A stretch of 64,000 nt of DNA from Flavobacteriales bacterium (GTDB lineage Bacteria; Bacteroidota; Bacteroidia; Flavobacteriales_F; PHOS-HE28). The position numbers and the translations under genes were made by a program. Positions 25,622 through 35,335 of this stretch are shown in pieces (position 1 is the stretch's first letter; each line of letters begins with the position of its first letter). Under the pieces are notes generated by a model that saw only the letters and a program-made list of their open reading frames with translations, had not been told where the DNA came from and searched no databases. The stretch is taken from the NCBI GenBank assembly GCA_016703105.1, contig JADJCS010000001.1, positions 372,001 to 436,000 of the forward strand, in the 5' to 3' direction.

Positions 25622-27667
25622 ATGCCCTTCCAACTCATCTCCGAATTCCAACCCACGGGTGATCAACCTGAGGCCATTCGCCAGTTGGTCGCGGGAGTGC
25701 GCGCTGGCATGCCCTACCAAACGCTGCTCGGGGTGACCGGTTCTGGAAAGACCTTCACCGTGGCGAACATGATCGCACAACTGGACCGGCCCACGCTGAT
25801 CCTGAGCCATAACAAGACCCTCGCCGCCCAACTCTATGGTGAGTTCAAGCACTTCTTCCCGCACGACCGGGTCGAGTACTTCGTGAGCTACTACGACTAT
25901 TACCAGCCGGAAGCCTATCTGCCGACCAGCAACACATACATCGAGAAGGACCTGTCCATCAATCAGGAGATCGAGAAACTCCGTCTGAGCACCACCAGCG
26001 CGCTCCTCAGCGGCAGGCGCAATGTGATCGTCGTGGCGAGCGTCAGTTGCATCTATGGCATCGGCAACCCTTCGGAGTTCCACAAGAGCGTGGTGAACTT
26101 GCAAGTGGGCCAGAAGGTGAGCCGGAACAAGTTGCTCCTCCAACTCGTGGAAGCCCTGTACAGCCGTCGTGACATCGAACCCACGCGGGGCAACTTCCGG
26201 GTGCGCGGCGATGCCGTCGATGTGTTCCTCGCCTATGCGGATGAAGGACTGCGCATCCATTTCTGGGGGGACGAGATCGAACGGCTTGAACGCTTCGATC
26301 TGCAAGCCAATCGGGCGATCGAGACCGTGGCCAGCGCCACGGTATACCCGGCGAACATCTTTGTTACCAGCCGCGAGACGATGAACATGGCCCTGGACGC
26401 CATACGTGCGGACAGCGCCAAGCAGGTGGAGTTCTTCCATACCATCGGCAAGCACTTGGAAGCGAAACGTCTCGAGGAACGCACGCTGTACGACCTCGAG
26501 ATGATGAAGGAACTTGGCTACTGTAGCGGGATCGAGAACTACAGCCGCTATTTCGACCAACGCCAGCCCGGGCAGCGCCCGTTCTGCCTGATGGACTACT
26601 TCCCCGAGGACTTCCTGATGGTGATCGACGAGAGCCATGCGACCCTTCCTCAGGTATCGGCCATGTTCGGTGGGGACCGTAGCCGAAAGAAGAACTTGGT
26701 GGAATACGGCTTCCGCCTGCCCAGTGCAATGGACAATCGCCCCCTGAAATTCGAGGAGTTCGAGGCTCTGGCCGGTCAAACCATCTATGTGAGCGCCACG
26801 CCCGCGGACCATGAGCTGCAACGCAGTGAGGGCATCGTGGTGGAGCAGGTGGTGCGCCCGACCGGTCTACTGGACCCGCCGATCGAGGTACGTCCGAGCC
26901 GTGATCAGATCGACGACCTGCTGCACGAAGTGCGCCTGCGCGAGCAACGCGACGAACGTGTGTTGGTGACCACCCTGACCAAACGGATGGCCGAAGAACT
27001 CAGCGCTTTCCTCGCCAAGAACGGCGTGAAATGCAAGTACATCCACAGCGAAGTGGAAACCCTCGACCGGATCGAGATCCTGCGCCAACTCCGGCTCGGG
27101 CTCTTCGATGTATTGGTGGGCGTTAACCTGCTCCGCGAAGGATTGGACCTGCCCGAAGTGAGCTTGGTGGCCGTCATCGATGCCGATAAAGAGGGGTTCC
27201 TCCGGAGCGATCGCTCCTTGACCCAGACCGCGGGCCGCGCCGCCCGCAACGTGAACGGGTTGGTGATCTTCTACGCCGATAAGATCACTGACAGCATGCG
27301 CCGGACCATGGAGGAAACGGATCGGCGGCGCGTTAAACAGATGACATACAACACGGAACATGGCATCACACCGACGCAGATCAAACGGGACCGCCAGGAC
27401 GTGATGCGGCAGACGAGCGTGCTGGAGGACAGTGACCGGCCCACCCCCAGAGCCTATCTGGAACCGGAGACTTTGAGCCTCGCCGCCGACCCCGTGATGA
27501 AGTATATGACCGCCGACCAATTGGAGAACAACTGCAACGTGTTGGAGACCGAGATGCGTCGTGCGTCCAAGGAACAGGACTTCATCTCCGCAGCCCAGTT
27601 ACGGGACGAACTCTTCGCCATGCGCAAGTTGCTCGATGAACGGCAGAAGGCCTCCAACACCCCCTGA
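25622..27667 (+). CDS. uvrB: Excinuclease ABC subunit B
   Basis: UvrB verifies DNA damage delivered by UvrA and recruits UvrC in nucleotide excision repair. The 681 residues contain Walker A (GVTGSGKTF), the beta-hairpin YYDYYQPEAYLP that clamps DNA, the DEAD-like box MVIDESHATLPQ, helicase C-terminal motifs (LLREGLDLPEV, QTAGRAARN) and the C-terminal UVR motif for UvrC (EQDFISAAQLRDELFAMR). The start at 25622 matches the family N-terminus MPFQLISEFQPTGDQPEAI. Confidence 0.97.
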   Translation: MPFQLISEFQPTGDQPEAIRQLVAGVRAGMPYQTLLGVTGSGKTFTVANMIAQLDRPTLILSHNKTLAAQLYGEFKHFFPHDRVEYFVSYYDYYQPEAYLPTSNTYIEKDLSINQEIEKLRLSTTSALLSGRRNVIVVASVSCIYGIGNPSEFHKSVVNLQVGQKVSRNKLLLQLVEALYSRRDIEPTRGNFRVRGDAVDVFLAYADEGLRIHFWGDEIERLERFDLQANRAIETVASATVYPANIFVTSRETMNMALDAIRADSAKQVEFFHTIGKHLEAKRLEERTLYDLEMMKELGYCSGIENYSRYFDQRQPGQRPFCLMDYFPEDFLMVIDESHATLPQVSAMFGGDRSRKKNLVEYGFRLPSAMDNRPLKFEEFEALAGQTIYVSATPADHELQRSEGIVVEQVVRPTGLLDPPIEVRPSRDQIDDLLHEVRLREQRDERVLVTTLTKRMAEELSAFLAKNGVKCKYIHSEVETLDRIEILRQLRLGLFDVLVGVNLLREGLDLPEVSLVAVIDADKEGFLRSDRSLTQTAGRAARNVNGLVIFYADKITDSMRRTMEETDRRRVKQMTYNTEHGITPTQIKRDRQDVMRQTSVLEDSDRPTPRAYLEPETLSLAADPVMKYMTADQLENNCNVLETEMRRASKEQDFISAAQLRDELFAMRKLLDERQKASNTP

Positions 27668-27786
27668 AAACTTGCCATTGCTGGCGTTCTTCGCACAACT
27701 AAATTTAACCCGTTGCGCACATCTGCCGTCCCACCCCACCCAGGAATGGACGCAGGCCATTGAACCCCAACCAGAAGCATTTACCA

Positions 27787-29364
27787 ATGAACGTACTGTA
27801 CTCCGCACTGTCCGTCGCGACCGTCATCACGGCGCTCTCCCCCGCCTTCGCACAGCTCGATCCCGCCGGTGAACCCCTCGGCTACCACCGCATCGATCAT
27901 GGCTTGCCCCACGCACCGGTGCGCGTCATGCCACCCGTGGATGTTCCTGCCCTGATGGCCGAAGACGAGGCCCGCATCGCTGCGGGTATCAAAGGTCCAT
28001 GGCGTTTCGGCTTCGACCATGCTACGGACCTGAGCATGGAGAACAGCGGGGTGTGGAGCGTACTTTCCAACGGGGATCGGGTGTGGCAACTTGGCATCGA
28101 ATGCCCAGGGGCCTACAGCATCAACTTCGAGTTCCATACCTACCAGGTACCGGAAGGCGCTAGGGTCTTCGTATACAATACCATGAGCGAGCACTACGGC
28201 CCCTATACAGCTGCGACCAATGGCGGCCGTCCCTCCATGGGTGTAGGTCAATTGGGCGGGGACCGGATCACCATCGAATACTATGAGCCTGCTGCCCTGG
28301 CCGGTGCGGGCGCATTGCGCATTGGCCAAGTGACACACGCCTACCGCGATGTGCTGGGGTTGACCAAGGGTTTGAACGATAGTGGGCCATGCAACAACAA
28401 CGTGATCTGCCCCGAGGGCGACCCTTGGCGCGACCAGATCCGTTCCGTAGCAATGATCACCGCTGGCGGCGGTCTGTGTACCGGCCAGCTCGTCAACAAC
28501 TGCGCTCAGGACAGCACGCCATATTTCCTTACCGCGAACCATTGCGTGAACGGGGGGAGCGTAAGCAACTGGGTCTTCCGCTTCCGCTGGGAAAGCCCCA
28601 CTTGTACACCCACCGCGAACACGACGGGACTGCCGAAGAACGTCAATGGTTCCACCCTGTTGGTGACCAATCCGGGCTCTGATATGGCCCTTTTGGAACT
28701 GAACTCTCGACCACAAACCGGCTGGAACACCTTCTACACGGGCTGGGATAAGAGCACCACCGCCGCGACCAGCGTTACCGCGATCCATCACCCTGCGGGC
28801 GATATCAAGAAGATCTCGTTCGAAGAGCAACCGGTCAGCTCCCAGAATTACGGAGGTGCCCAATGCTGGCGTGTAGCAGCCTGGGATGACGGCACTACCG
28901 AAGGCGGATCTTCCGGGAGTGGTCTATGGAACCAGAACGGCTTGCTCGTGGGCCAACTTTTCGGTGGCCAAGCGAACTGCACCACGAACATCAACGACTA
29001 CTATGGAAAATTCAACGTTAGCTACCCTTTCCTACAGCAGTATTTGGGCAACTGCGGCAATACGCTCGAGGGTCTGAATTATGTCGCCGCCGGTATGGCC
29101 GATCGCGTTGGTTCGCCCAACGCCTTCACCATTTTCCCCAACCCGACCGCAGGCGCCTTCACCATTTCATGGGCAGGCACGGTGCAAGGCGCTGCCGCAC
29201 TCATGGTGCTGGACCCGGTGGGTCGTGTGGTGGTGTCCCGGAGCACCTCTGCTGTCGGCGAGCGTTTCGTCCTCGATCTGAGCGACCAGGCGGACGGGCT
29301 CTACTTGATCGAATTGCGGCAGGGACAGCAACGCTCGGTGCAGCGGCTCGTACTACAGCGCTGA
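27787..29364 (+). CDS. Secreted trypsin-like serine protease with T9SS sorting domain
   Basis: This 525-residue exported protein has a signal peptide (NVLYSALSVATVITALSPAFA), a beta-rich N-terminal region, and a chymotrypsin-fold protease domain resembling lysyl endopeptidases. The triad is readable: His in FLTANHCVNGG, Asp in GSDMALLELN and Ser in EGGSSGSGLWN. Paired cysteines flank these. The end (FTIFPNPTAGAFTISWAG, then LYLIELRQGQQ) is a T9SS type A sorting domain. The TTG 27760 start is dropped in favour of ATG 27787, which starts the signal peptide. Confidence 0.9.
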   Translation: MNVLYSALSVATVITALSPAFAQLDPAGEPLGYHRIDHGLPHAPVRVMPPVDVPALMAEDEARIAAGIKGPWRFGFDHATDLSMENSGVWSVLSNGDRVWQLGIECPGAYSINFEFHTYQVPEGARVFVYNTMSEHYGPYTAATNGGRPSMGVGQLGGDRITIEYYEPAALAGAGALRIGQVTHAYRDVLGLTKGLNDSGPCNNNVICPEGDPWRDQIRSVAMITAGGGLCTGQLVNNCAQDSTPYFLTANHCVNGGSVSNWVFRFRWESPTCTPTANTTGLPKNVNGSTLLVTNPGSDMALLELNSRPQTGWNTFYTGWDKSTTAATSVTAIHHPAGDIKKISFEEQPVSSQNYGGAQCWRVAAWDDGTTEGGSSGSGLWNQNGLLVGQLFGGQANCTTNINDYYGKFNVSYPFLQQYLGNCGNTLEGLNYVAAGMADRVGSPNAFTIFPNPTAGAFTISWAGTVQGAAALMVLDPVGRVVVSRSTSAVGERFVLDLSDQADGLYLIELRQGQQRSVQRLVLQR

Positions 29365-29842
29365 TCATTGGACAACCGGGTCTTGCCGGGATGATGGTTG
29401 AACGTGGACGTCCGGTCTGGATACACCCTTGCCTTCCGATAGCCCACCAGCACAGATGCACCCTAGTGCCACATCGCTTTGGTGGCAGATCACGCGGTCT
29501 TGAGCACTCCACGGGTGAACTAGGACTCCTTTCGACGAACATGGAGCAGACCGAATGCCTTACGGCGCCTGACTAGATCCGCGACAAGGGAATCTATCGG
29601 GGCCAACGTGCTCGAGGCGGGTGCGGGGTATTGCCGACCCGAGCAACCTTGACCGCGAGCGTACCAAGCTATTGACGAACCTCACAAGAGGAGAGCTCGT
29701 ATCGAGGTTAGTGAAGGAGATGCACTGGCACCGAAGATCCAGCCGAACGCTCTCCCACCGTTGGTCGTCCTTGAATGCGAACGCGAACGCCTCCGACAAG
29801 TCGGAGGCGTTCGCTCACTTATGTGGTAAGGTCGAAGCCCGA
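29365..29842. other. Intergenic stretch without a recognisable gene
   Basis: Between the protease and katG no frame shows recognisable protein features, and no RNA gene is seen. The only structure is the hairpin at 29783-29814. Confidence 0.6.
29783..29814. terminator. Perfect 14-bp stem-loop downstream of katG
   Basis: gcgaacgcctccga / tcggaggcgttcgc with a 4-nt loop (caag) lies 28 nt beyond the katG stop. It may also end transcription from the protease side. No T-tract is visible. Confidence 0.75.
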
Positions 29843-32086
29843 TCAAACCCTATCCAACTCCATGACCTTCGTCCACGCCTTCACGAAGTCCTTCACGAAC
29901 TTCTCCTTGGCATCGGCCTGCGCATACACTTCTGCAAGCGCGCGCAACTGTGAGTTGGAACCGAAGATCAGATCCACACGCGTGCCGGTCCATTTGCGGT
30001 CGCCGTTCTTGCGGTCGTGCGATCCGTAGATGCCTTCTTCACCGGACTTCGGTGCCCATGCGTGCCCCATGTCGAGCAGGTTCACGAAGAAGTCGTTGGT
30101 GAGCTGGCCCAGGCGATCGGTGAAGACACCGTGCCTGCTACCACCCGCGTTGGCACCGAGCACACGCAAGCCACCGACGAGCACGGTCATCTCCGGCGCG
30201 CTCAGCCTGAGCAGCTGCGCGCGATCGATGAGCATTTCTTCAGCAGGCACGCTGTAGGTCTTCTTCTGGTAGTTGCGGAAGCCATCGGCTTGCGGCTCCA
30301 TCACGGCGAAGCTCTCCACATCGGTCTGCTCTTGTGAAGCGTCCATGCGGCCGGGCGTGAAGGGCACCGAAACGTTGTGGCCAGCATCCTTGGCGGCTTT
30401 CTCAACAGCGGCGCAACCGCCGAGTACGATCAGATCGGCGAGCGATACTTTCCTACCGGCTGCGCTGAATTCCTTCTGGATCTTCTCCAACGCACCGAGA
30501 ACGTTGCCGAGCTGGGCAGGGTTGTTCACCTCCCAGAATTTCTGTGGAGCTAGCCGAACACGCGCACCGTTCGCGCCGCCGCGCTTGTCGCTACCGCGGA
30601 AAGTCGAAGCCGAGGCCCATGCGGTGGATACGAGTTCGGGCACGCTCAACCCGGACGCAAGGATCTTGCTCTTCAATGCAGTGATATCCGCAGCGTCGAT
30701 GAGTTTGTGGTCAACGGCTGGGATCGGATCCTGCCAGATCAAGTCTTCGTTCGGCACTTCAGGGCCGAGGTAGAGGCTCTTCGGTCCCATGTCGCGGTGC
30801 GTGAGTTTGAACCACGCGCGTGCAAAGGCATCCGCGAAGGCCTGCGGATCTTGGTGGAAACGACGTGAGATCTTCTCGTAGATCGGGTCGAAGCGCAGGG
30901 AGAGATCCGCTGTGGTCATCATCGGTGGGTGCTTCTTGCTCTTGTCGTGCGCGTCCGGGATCATGTGCTCCGGCCTGCAATCCTTGGCTACCCATTGGTG
31001 CCCACCGGCAGGGCTCTTGGTCAGTTCCCATTCGTAACCGAAGAGCATGTCGAAATAGCCATTGTCCCAAGTGGTCGGGTTCGGCTTCCACGCGCCCTCC
31101 AGCCCGCTCGTGATGGCATCACCGCCTTTGCCACTGCCATGCTTACTGAGCCAGCCAAAGCCCTGCGCTTCGATGGGAGCGCCTTCCGGTTCAACACCAA
31201 CAAGCGCAGCATCGCCCGCGCCGTGCATCTTGCCGAAGGTGTGACCACCCGCCGTCAGAGCCACGGTCTCTTCGTCGTTCATGGCCATGCGCTTGAAGGT
31301 TTCGCGCACATCGCGGCCGCTGGCCACGGGGTCGGGGTTGCCGTCCGGACCTTGCGGGTTCACATAGATGAGGCCCATCTGCACAGCCGCAAGCGGGTTC
31401 TCCAATTCGCGCGCACCGGAGTAGCGGCTGTTGGCCTTGTCGCTCGTGGCGAGCCACTCGGTCTCAGCGCCCCAGTAGATATCCTCCTCAGGCTGCCAGA
31501 TGTCCGAACGGCCACCGCCGAAACCGAAGGTCTTGAAGCCCATGGACTCGAGCGCCACATTGCCGGCCAGGATCATGAGGTCGGCCCAGGAGATGCTGTT
31601 GCCGTACTTCTGCTTGATGGGCCACAACAGGCGGCGCGCCTTGTCGAGGTTGCCGTTATCGGGCCAGCTGTTCAGCGGTGCGAAGCGTTGGTTGCCGGTG
31701 CCGCCGCCGCCGCGACCATCAGCCGTGCGATAGGTACCCGCTGCATGCCAAGCCATGCGGATCATCAGGCCGCCGTAATGTCCCCAGTCGGCGGGCCACC
31801 AGTCCTGCGAGTCGATCATCAACGTCGTGAGGTCCGCTTTCAGCGCCTTGTAGTCGAGCTTCTTGAAGGCCTCCGCGTAGTTGAAGTCCGGGTCCATCGG
31901 GTTCGAGGCCGGAGCATGTTGGTGCAGGATGCCGAGGTTGAGGTTGTTGGGCCACCACTCGCGGTTACCCATGCCGCGGCCCGCGACCGGGTTACGCATG
32001 GCGCCGTGGATGACGGGGCATTTGCCTGCGCCGTTGGTGGGTTGACCGGCTTCGAGGCTGGCGCCGTGTTGAGGGTTCTTGTCCAT
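29843..32086 (-). CDS. katG: Catalase-peroxidase
   Basis: KatG is a heme enzyme that disproportionates H2O2 and acts as a peroxidase. The 747 residues contain the distal heme pocket RMAWHAAGTYRTADGRGG with Arg, Trp and His, the Tyr of the Met-Tyr-Trp adduct in GLIYVNPQGPDG, and the proximal His in TAGGHTFGKMHGAG. The C-terminal inactive copy of the domain is also present. The start is ATG 32086 (MDKNPQHGASLEAG); upstream codons are non-homologous. It is divergent from oxyR, which supports peroxide-induced expression. Confidence 0.97.
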   Translation of the reverse strand: MDKNPQHGASLEAGQPTNGAGKCPVIHGAMRNPVAGRGMGNREWWPNNLNLGILHQHAPASNPMDPDFNYAEAFKKLDYKALKADLTTLMIDSQDWWPADWGHYGGLMIRMAWHAAGTYRTADGRGGGGTGNQRFAPLNSWPDNGNLDKARRLLWPIKQKYGNSISWADLMILAGNVALESMGFKTFGFGGGRSDIWQPEEDIYWGAETEWLATSDKANSRYSGARELENPLAAVQMGLIYVNPQGPDGNPDPVASGRDVRETFKRMAMNDEETVALTAGGHTFGKMHGAGDAALVGVEPEGAPIEAQGFGWLSKHGSGKGGDAITSGLEGAWKPNPTTWDNGYFDMLFGYEWELTKSPAGGHQWVAKDCRPEHMIPDAHDKSKKHPPMMTTADLSLRFDPIYEKISRRFHQDPQAFADAFARAWFKLTHRDMGPKSLYLGPEVPNEDLIWQDPIPAVDHKLIDAADITALKSKILASGLSVPELVSTAWASASTFRGSDKRGGANGARVRLAPQKFWEVNNPAQLGNVLGALEKIQKEFSAAGRKVSLADLIVLGGCAAVEKAAKDAGHNVSVPFTPGRMDASQEQTDVESFAVMEPQADGFRNYQKKTYSVPAEEMLIDRAQLLRLSAPEMTVLVGGLRVLGANAGGSRHGVFTDRLGQLTNDFFVNLLDMGHAWAPKSGEEGIYGSHDRKNGDRKWTGTRVDLIFGSNSQLRALAEVYAQADAKEKFVKDFVKAWTKVMELDRV

Positions 32087-32229
32087 GGTCTTGCTTGTCA
32101 GTTGTTCGTTGAGCCGCTTTCCGCGAGGGCTCGTGCGCTGATGGCGAAAGTGGTAGAAGGAGGCCGAAGCTATCCTGATGTTCATCATCGACCAAATTGA
32201 TAGTTTCGATGGTTCTATAGAGCGATCCA
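32087..32229. promoter_or_regulatory. Shared katG-oxyR intergenic control region
   Basis: This 143-nt divergent spacer separates the two starts. Near oxyR there is a dyad of ATAG (32200-32203) and CTAT (32215-32218), a possible OxyR half-site pair. Its 11-nt spacing is not that of the E. coli consensus, so it is a weak candidate. Confidence 0.4.
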
Positions 32230-33162
32230 ATGACCCTGCAACAACTCCAGTACGTAGTAGCGCTCGACGACCACCGCCATTTTGTGCGCGCGGCAGCGGC
32301 CTGTTTCGTCACCCAACCGACCTTGACCATGCAAGTGCGAAAGCTTGAAGAGGAATTGCGGGTCTCCCTGTTCGACCGACGTGTTCAGCCTGTTCGGCCC
32401 ACGGCGATAGGAGCACACCTCATCGCGCAATCCCGCGTCGTACTGCGGGAAGCCGCCCAGCTGAACGCGCTGATCGGGGAACTCCACAGTGGCATCGGCG
32501 GCCTCTACCGTGTAGGCGTTATTCCGACACTTGCGCCTTACCTCGTACCGCTGTTCCTTCCTGGGTTCGCCAAGGCGCACCCCGATGTGAAGCTGGTGAT
32601 CGATGAGCGCAAGACGAGCCGGATCATCAAGGGATTGCGACGAGGCGAGATCGATCTAGGTATTCTCGTCACACCGGTTGACCTACCGGATATCGAAGAG
32701 GTCGCGCTGTTCAGGGAACCTTTCCTGGCCTATCTGCCTGAAGGGCACCCCTTGCGAAAACGCCGTCGTGTGCAGCGATCCGATCTGCGCGAGCAGGCGC
32801 TTTGGGTACTGAGCGAAGGCCATTGCTTCCGTGAGCAGACCTTGAGCCTATGCGATCGGCCGAGCGCAGGCGGACATGACAATGTGCTGTACGAGAGCGG
32901 CAGCATCGAAACCTTGAAGCAACTCGTGCGCAGCGGTAGTGGGATGACACTGGTGCCGGAGCTGAGCGTGACCCCGGACGATCCGCATGTCCGCCGTTTC
33001 AATACCCCCGAGCCGGTTCGCGAGGTGAGCTTGGTGATGCGAAGACCTTTCGTACGACGCAAGTTGATCGGCGCGTTCGCCGCAGCGATCCACGCCTCCC
33101 TGCCCGAACACTTATGCGGCGGTTCCCTGCGCGCAGGCCGTGCGCTGCCCATCGCGCGCTAA
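32230..33162 (+). CDS. oxyR: Hydrogen-peroxide-sensing LysR regulator OxyR
   Basis: This 310-residue LysR-type regulator has an N-terminal winged helix (LQQLQYVVALDDHRHFVRAA, RKLEEELRVSLFDR) and a substrate-like regulatory domain. The redox pair is clear: EGHCFREQTLSLC, with spacing equal to the E. coli OxyR cysteines. H2O2 oxidation forms a disulfide and turns on peroxide genes. Being divergent from katG, it probably controls that gene and itself. Confidence 0.95.
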   Translation: MTLQQLQYVVALDDHRHFVRAAAACFVTQPTLTMQVRKLEEELRVSLFDRRVQPVRPTAIGAHLIAQSRVVLREAAQLNALIGELHSGIGGLYRVGVIPTLAPYLVPLFLPGFAKAHPDVKLVIDERKTSRIIKGLRRGEIDLGILVTPVDLPDIEEVALFREPFLAYLPEGHPLRKRRRVQRSDLREQALWVLSEGHCFREQTLSLCDRPSAGGHDNVLYESGSIETLKQLVRSGSGMTLVPELSVTPDDPHVRRFNTPEPVREVSLVMRRPFVRRKLIGAFAAAIHASLPEHLCGGSLRAGRALPIAR

Positions 33163-33175
33163 TGCGCAGCATGCT

Positions 33176-35335
33176 CTACTCCTCCCCGACCAGGTAAAGC
33201 TTCTCGTCGTCGGCACCGTTCACCGCGATGGATGTTACCGCGAGGGTCATGTCCATCGCCCCCTTCTGGATGATGAGGTGCGGGAACAGGAGCCCTTTCA
33301 CCTCCCGGTAATCCTTGGTGTCGCTGGTAATGGTGAGGGTTCCTTTCTCGGTGGCCTTCATTTCCTCGCGGCGCAACTTCAAGCCGCGCTCCACACTGTA
33401 GTACTCATGGAAGACGGTACCCATATCCGTCATCATGGTGAGTTTGTATGCGGGTCCGCCGTCCACCACATCGATGCCAGCAAGTGTCATACGGCCGAGC
33501 TTGAAATAGTTGAGCTCCGGGAACGGGGCAGCGCTGTTCTGTAGCTCTTCGAGCTCCATTTCGATGATCTCGTGCTCCCCGTCCATTCCGCTCCGCTTCG
33601 CCCGGATGCCATCGCATGCCACGCGCTGTAAGAGCATTTCCCCACTTCGCATCTCCATGGCGTACTTGTTCGGTAGCGCGTTCCATTGGGTGATGGTCAC
33701 TGGCATCCCCATCGTGGTGGTCCCCATCACCTGCTTCAAACTACGAACTCCTTGCGCGGCCTCGCGCCCCCCGATCGCTTTGAAGTAGGCCTCGAGCACG
33801 GTTTCCGCTGTCACTCCGGCAGGCACGGGTTGAAGCCGCTCCCGGTAGAGATCCCCGTTCTCGTCATACTGGACCAAGGTCCCCTCGAAGCTAAGAGGGA
33901 CCAGTTTGTTGCCGAGCACATCCTTGTCACCCACGACGAGAATGGTGGCGTTGTCCGGAAGAAGGAAGCGTTCCGCCGCGGCCAGCACGCCCGCCGCGCT
34001 TATCGTATCCAACCGCTTCAAGTAGGTGGTGTAGTGGTCTTCCGGCAACTGGTTCAAGTACGTGTTCAGCGCGAACCGGGCCACGGTGCGTGGGTCCTCG
34101 AGCGATCGCGCGAAACTGCCGGCCATGAAGCTCTTGGCCAGCTCCAATTCATCCGCTTTCACTTTACCGAGCCGCATGTTCTCCAACTCGAAGATCATTT
34201 CGGTGAGCGCACTGTCCGTAACCCCTGTTCGCACGCTCGCGCCCGCATTGAAATTGCCGCAATAGCGATCGCTCTCCAAGGAACTGTACGCTCCATAGGT
34301 GTAACCCTTGTCCTCGCGGAGGTTCTGCATCAAGCGTGCGTTGAAGACCCCGCCCCCCAGAATGGTGTTCATCACCTGACCGGCCAATGCCATGGGGTCG
34401 TTGGGCTTCAGGTCCAACGGGAACTGTATGCGTACCACGGACTGCGGTGCTCCGGGGCGGTCCACGATCACCACGCGGCGCACGCGGTACGCCCCGGGTG
34501 CCTTGGTGGGCCCAAGCACCGTGCCCAAGCCTTCCACTACTTCCTGGCCATCCCCGTTCTTCGTCACCGCGAAAGGCGATCCTTTCCAACTCCCAAAGGC
34601 CTTCTCGGCCAGTTGTCGGGCCTCCTGCTCGGTAATGTCACCGACGAACACGATGAAGCCCTTCGAGGGTTGGAAAAAACGCTGATAGTAAGCCCTTAGA
34701 TGTTTGCTCTCGATGGCGTTCACGGACTTTTCCGTGGCCACCTCCCCATAGGGATAACCCTTGTTGAACGTCAGCACCCGACCCACGAGCTCGGCGATGG
34801 CGTCGGGGTCGTCCTTGCGGCCCTGGATGTTGCTCAACGTGCGTTTGCGCGCTTTCTCGAACTCTTCATCCGGGAACTTCGCATCGAGGGTCACGTCTTG
34901 CACAAGCCCGAAGAGGGTGCTGAAGTTCTTCTTCAAGCAGCTCGCATAGATACCGTCGCTCGCCCCCGAGAGGTCGGCCCCCAGTCGGTCGACCGCCTCA
35001 TCGATCTCTTCCTTGGTCCTTTGGCCGGTGCCGGACGTCAGCAGTTCGCCAACCATGTCGATATACCCGGCCTTGTCGCCTTGCATCACCGGTTCGATGT
35101 CGAACTTCACCTGGACGCTCACCAGAGGTTGCTTGTGGTTCTCGACCACAATCACGCGCATGCCGTTCGCGAGCAGAAAGGTCTCATGCGCCCCGATGTT
35201 GACGTCAGGTGCGGGTGAGGGCTTGGGCGGTTTGGTGCGGTCGATCTGTGCGTTCATCAGGGCCGGAAAAAGGAAGGCGATCAGGAAGGCGATGGCGCCG
35301 AACCAGCGAGGTCCGAAGGAAGGTCGACGGTTCAT
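33176..35335 (-). CDS. M16 peptidase-like protein lacking the HXXEH motif
   Basis: This 719-residue exported protein (signal peptide FGAIAFLIAFLFPALMNAQ) has the M16 (pitrilysin/insulinase) fold. At the place of the zinc motif HxxEH it reads GYIDMVGELLTSGTG, so it is probably catalytically dead. It carries an extra C-terminal domain (about residues 500-719). Its start overlaps the stop of the upstream active M16 gene by four nt, so the two proteins are likely made together as a two-subunit peptidase. Confidence 0.85.
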   Translation of the reverse strand: MNRRPSFGPRWFGAIAFLIAFLFPALMNAQIDRTKPPKPSPAPDVNIGAHETFLLANGMRVIVVENHKQPLVSVQVKFDIEPVMQGDKAGYIDMVGELLTSGTGQRTKEEIDEAVDRLGADLSGASDGIYASCLKKNFSTLFGLVQDVTLDAKFPDEEFEKARKRTLSNIQGRKDDPDAIAELVGRVLTFNKGYPYGEVATEKSVNAIESKHLRAYYQRFFQPSKGFIVFVGDITEQEARQLAEKAFGSWKGSPFAVTKNGDGQEVVEGLGTVLGPTKAPGAYRVRRVVIVDRPGAPQSVVRIQFPLDLKPNDPMALAGQVMNTILGGGVFNARLMQNLREDKGYTYGAYSSLESDRYCGNFNAGASVRTGVTDSALTEMIFELENMRLGKVKADELELAKSFMAGSFARSLEDPRTVARFALNTYLNQLPEDHYTTYLKRLDTISAAGVLAAAERFLLPDNATILVVGDKDVLGNKLVPLSFEGTLVQYDENGDLYRERLQPVPAGVTAETVLEAYFKAIGGREAAQGVRSLKQVMGTTTMGMPVTITQWNALPNKYAMEMRSGEMLLQRVACDGIRAKRSGMDGEHEIIEMELEELQNSAAPFPELNYFKLGRMTLAGIDVVDGGPAYKLTMMTDMGTVFHEYYSVERGLKLRREEMKATEKGTLTITSDTKDYREVKGLLFPHLIIQKGAMDMTLAVTSIAVNGADDEKLYLVGEE

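Noticed and set aside
25295..26821. Long minus-strand ORF (508 aa) across uvrB
   Set aside because: It is an antisense shadow of uvrB. The protein has no domain signal and the GC-rich codons of uvrB leave the opposite frame open.
29621..29953. Plus-strand ORF in the protease-katG gap
   Set aside because: It overlaps the end of katG and has no domain or start context; treated as noncoding.
30929..32200. Plus-strand ORF (423 aa) across katG
   Set aside because: Antisense to katG; no signal, no domain, and no start context.
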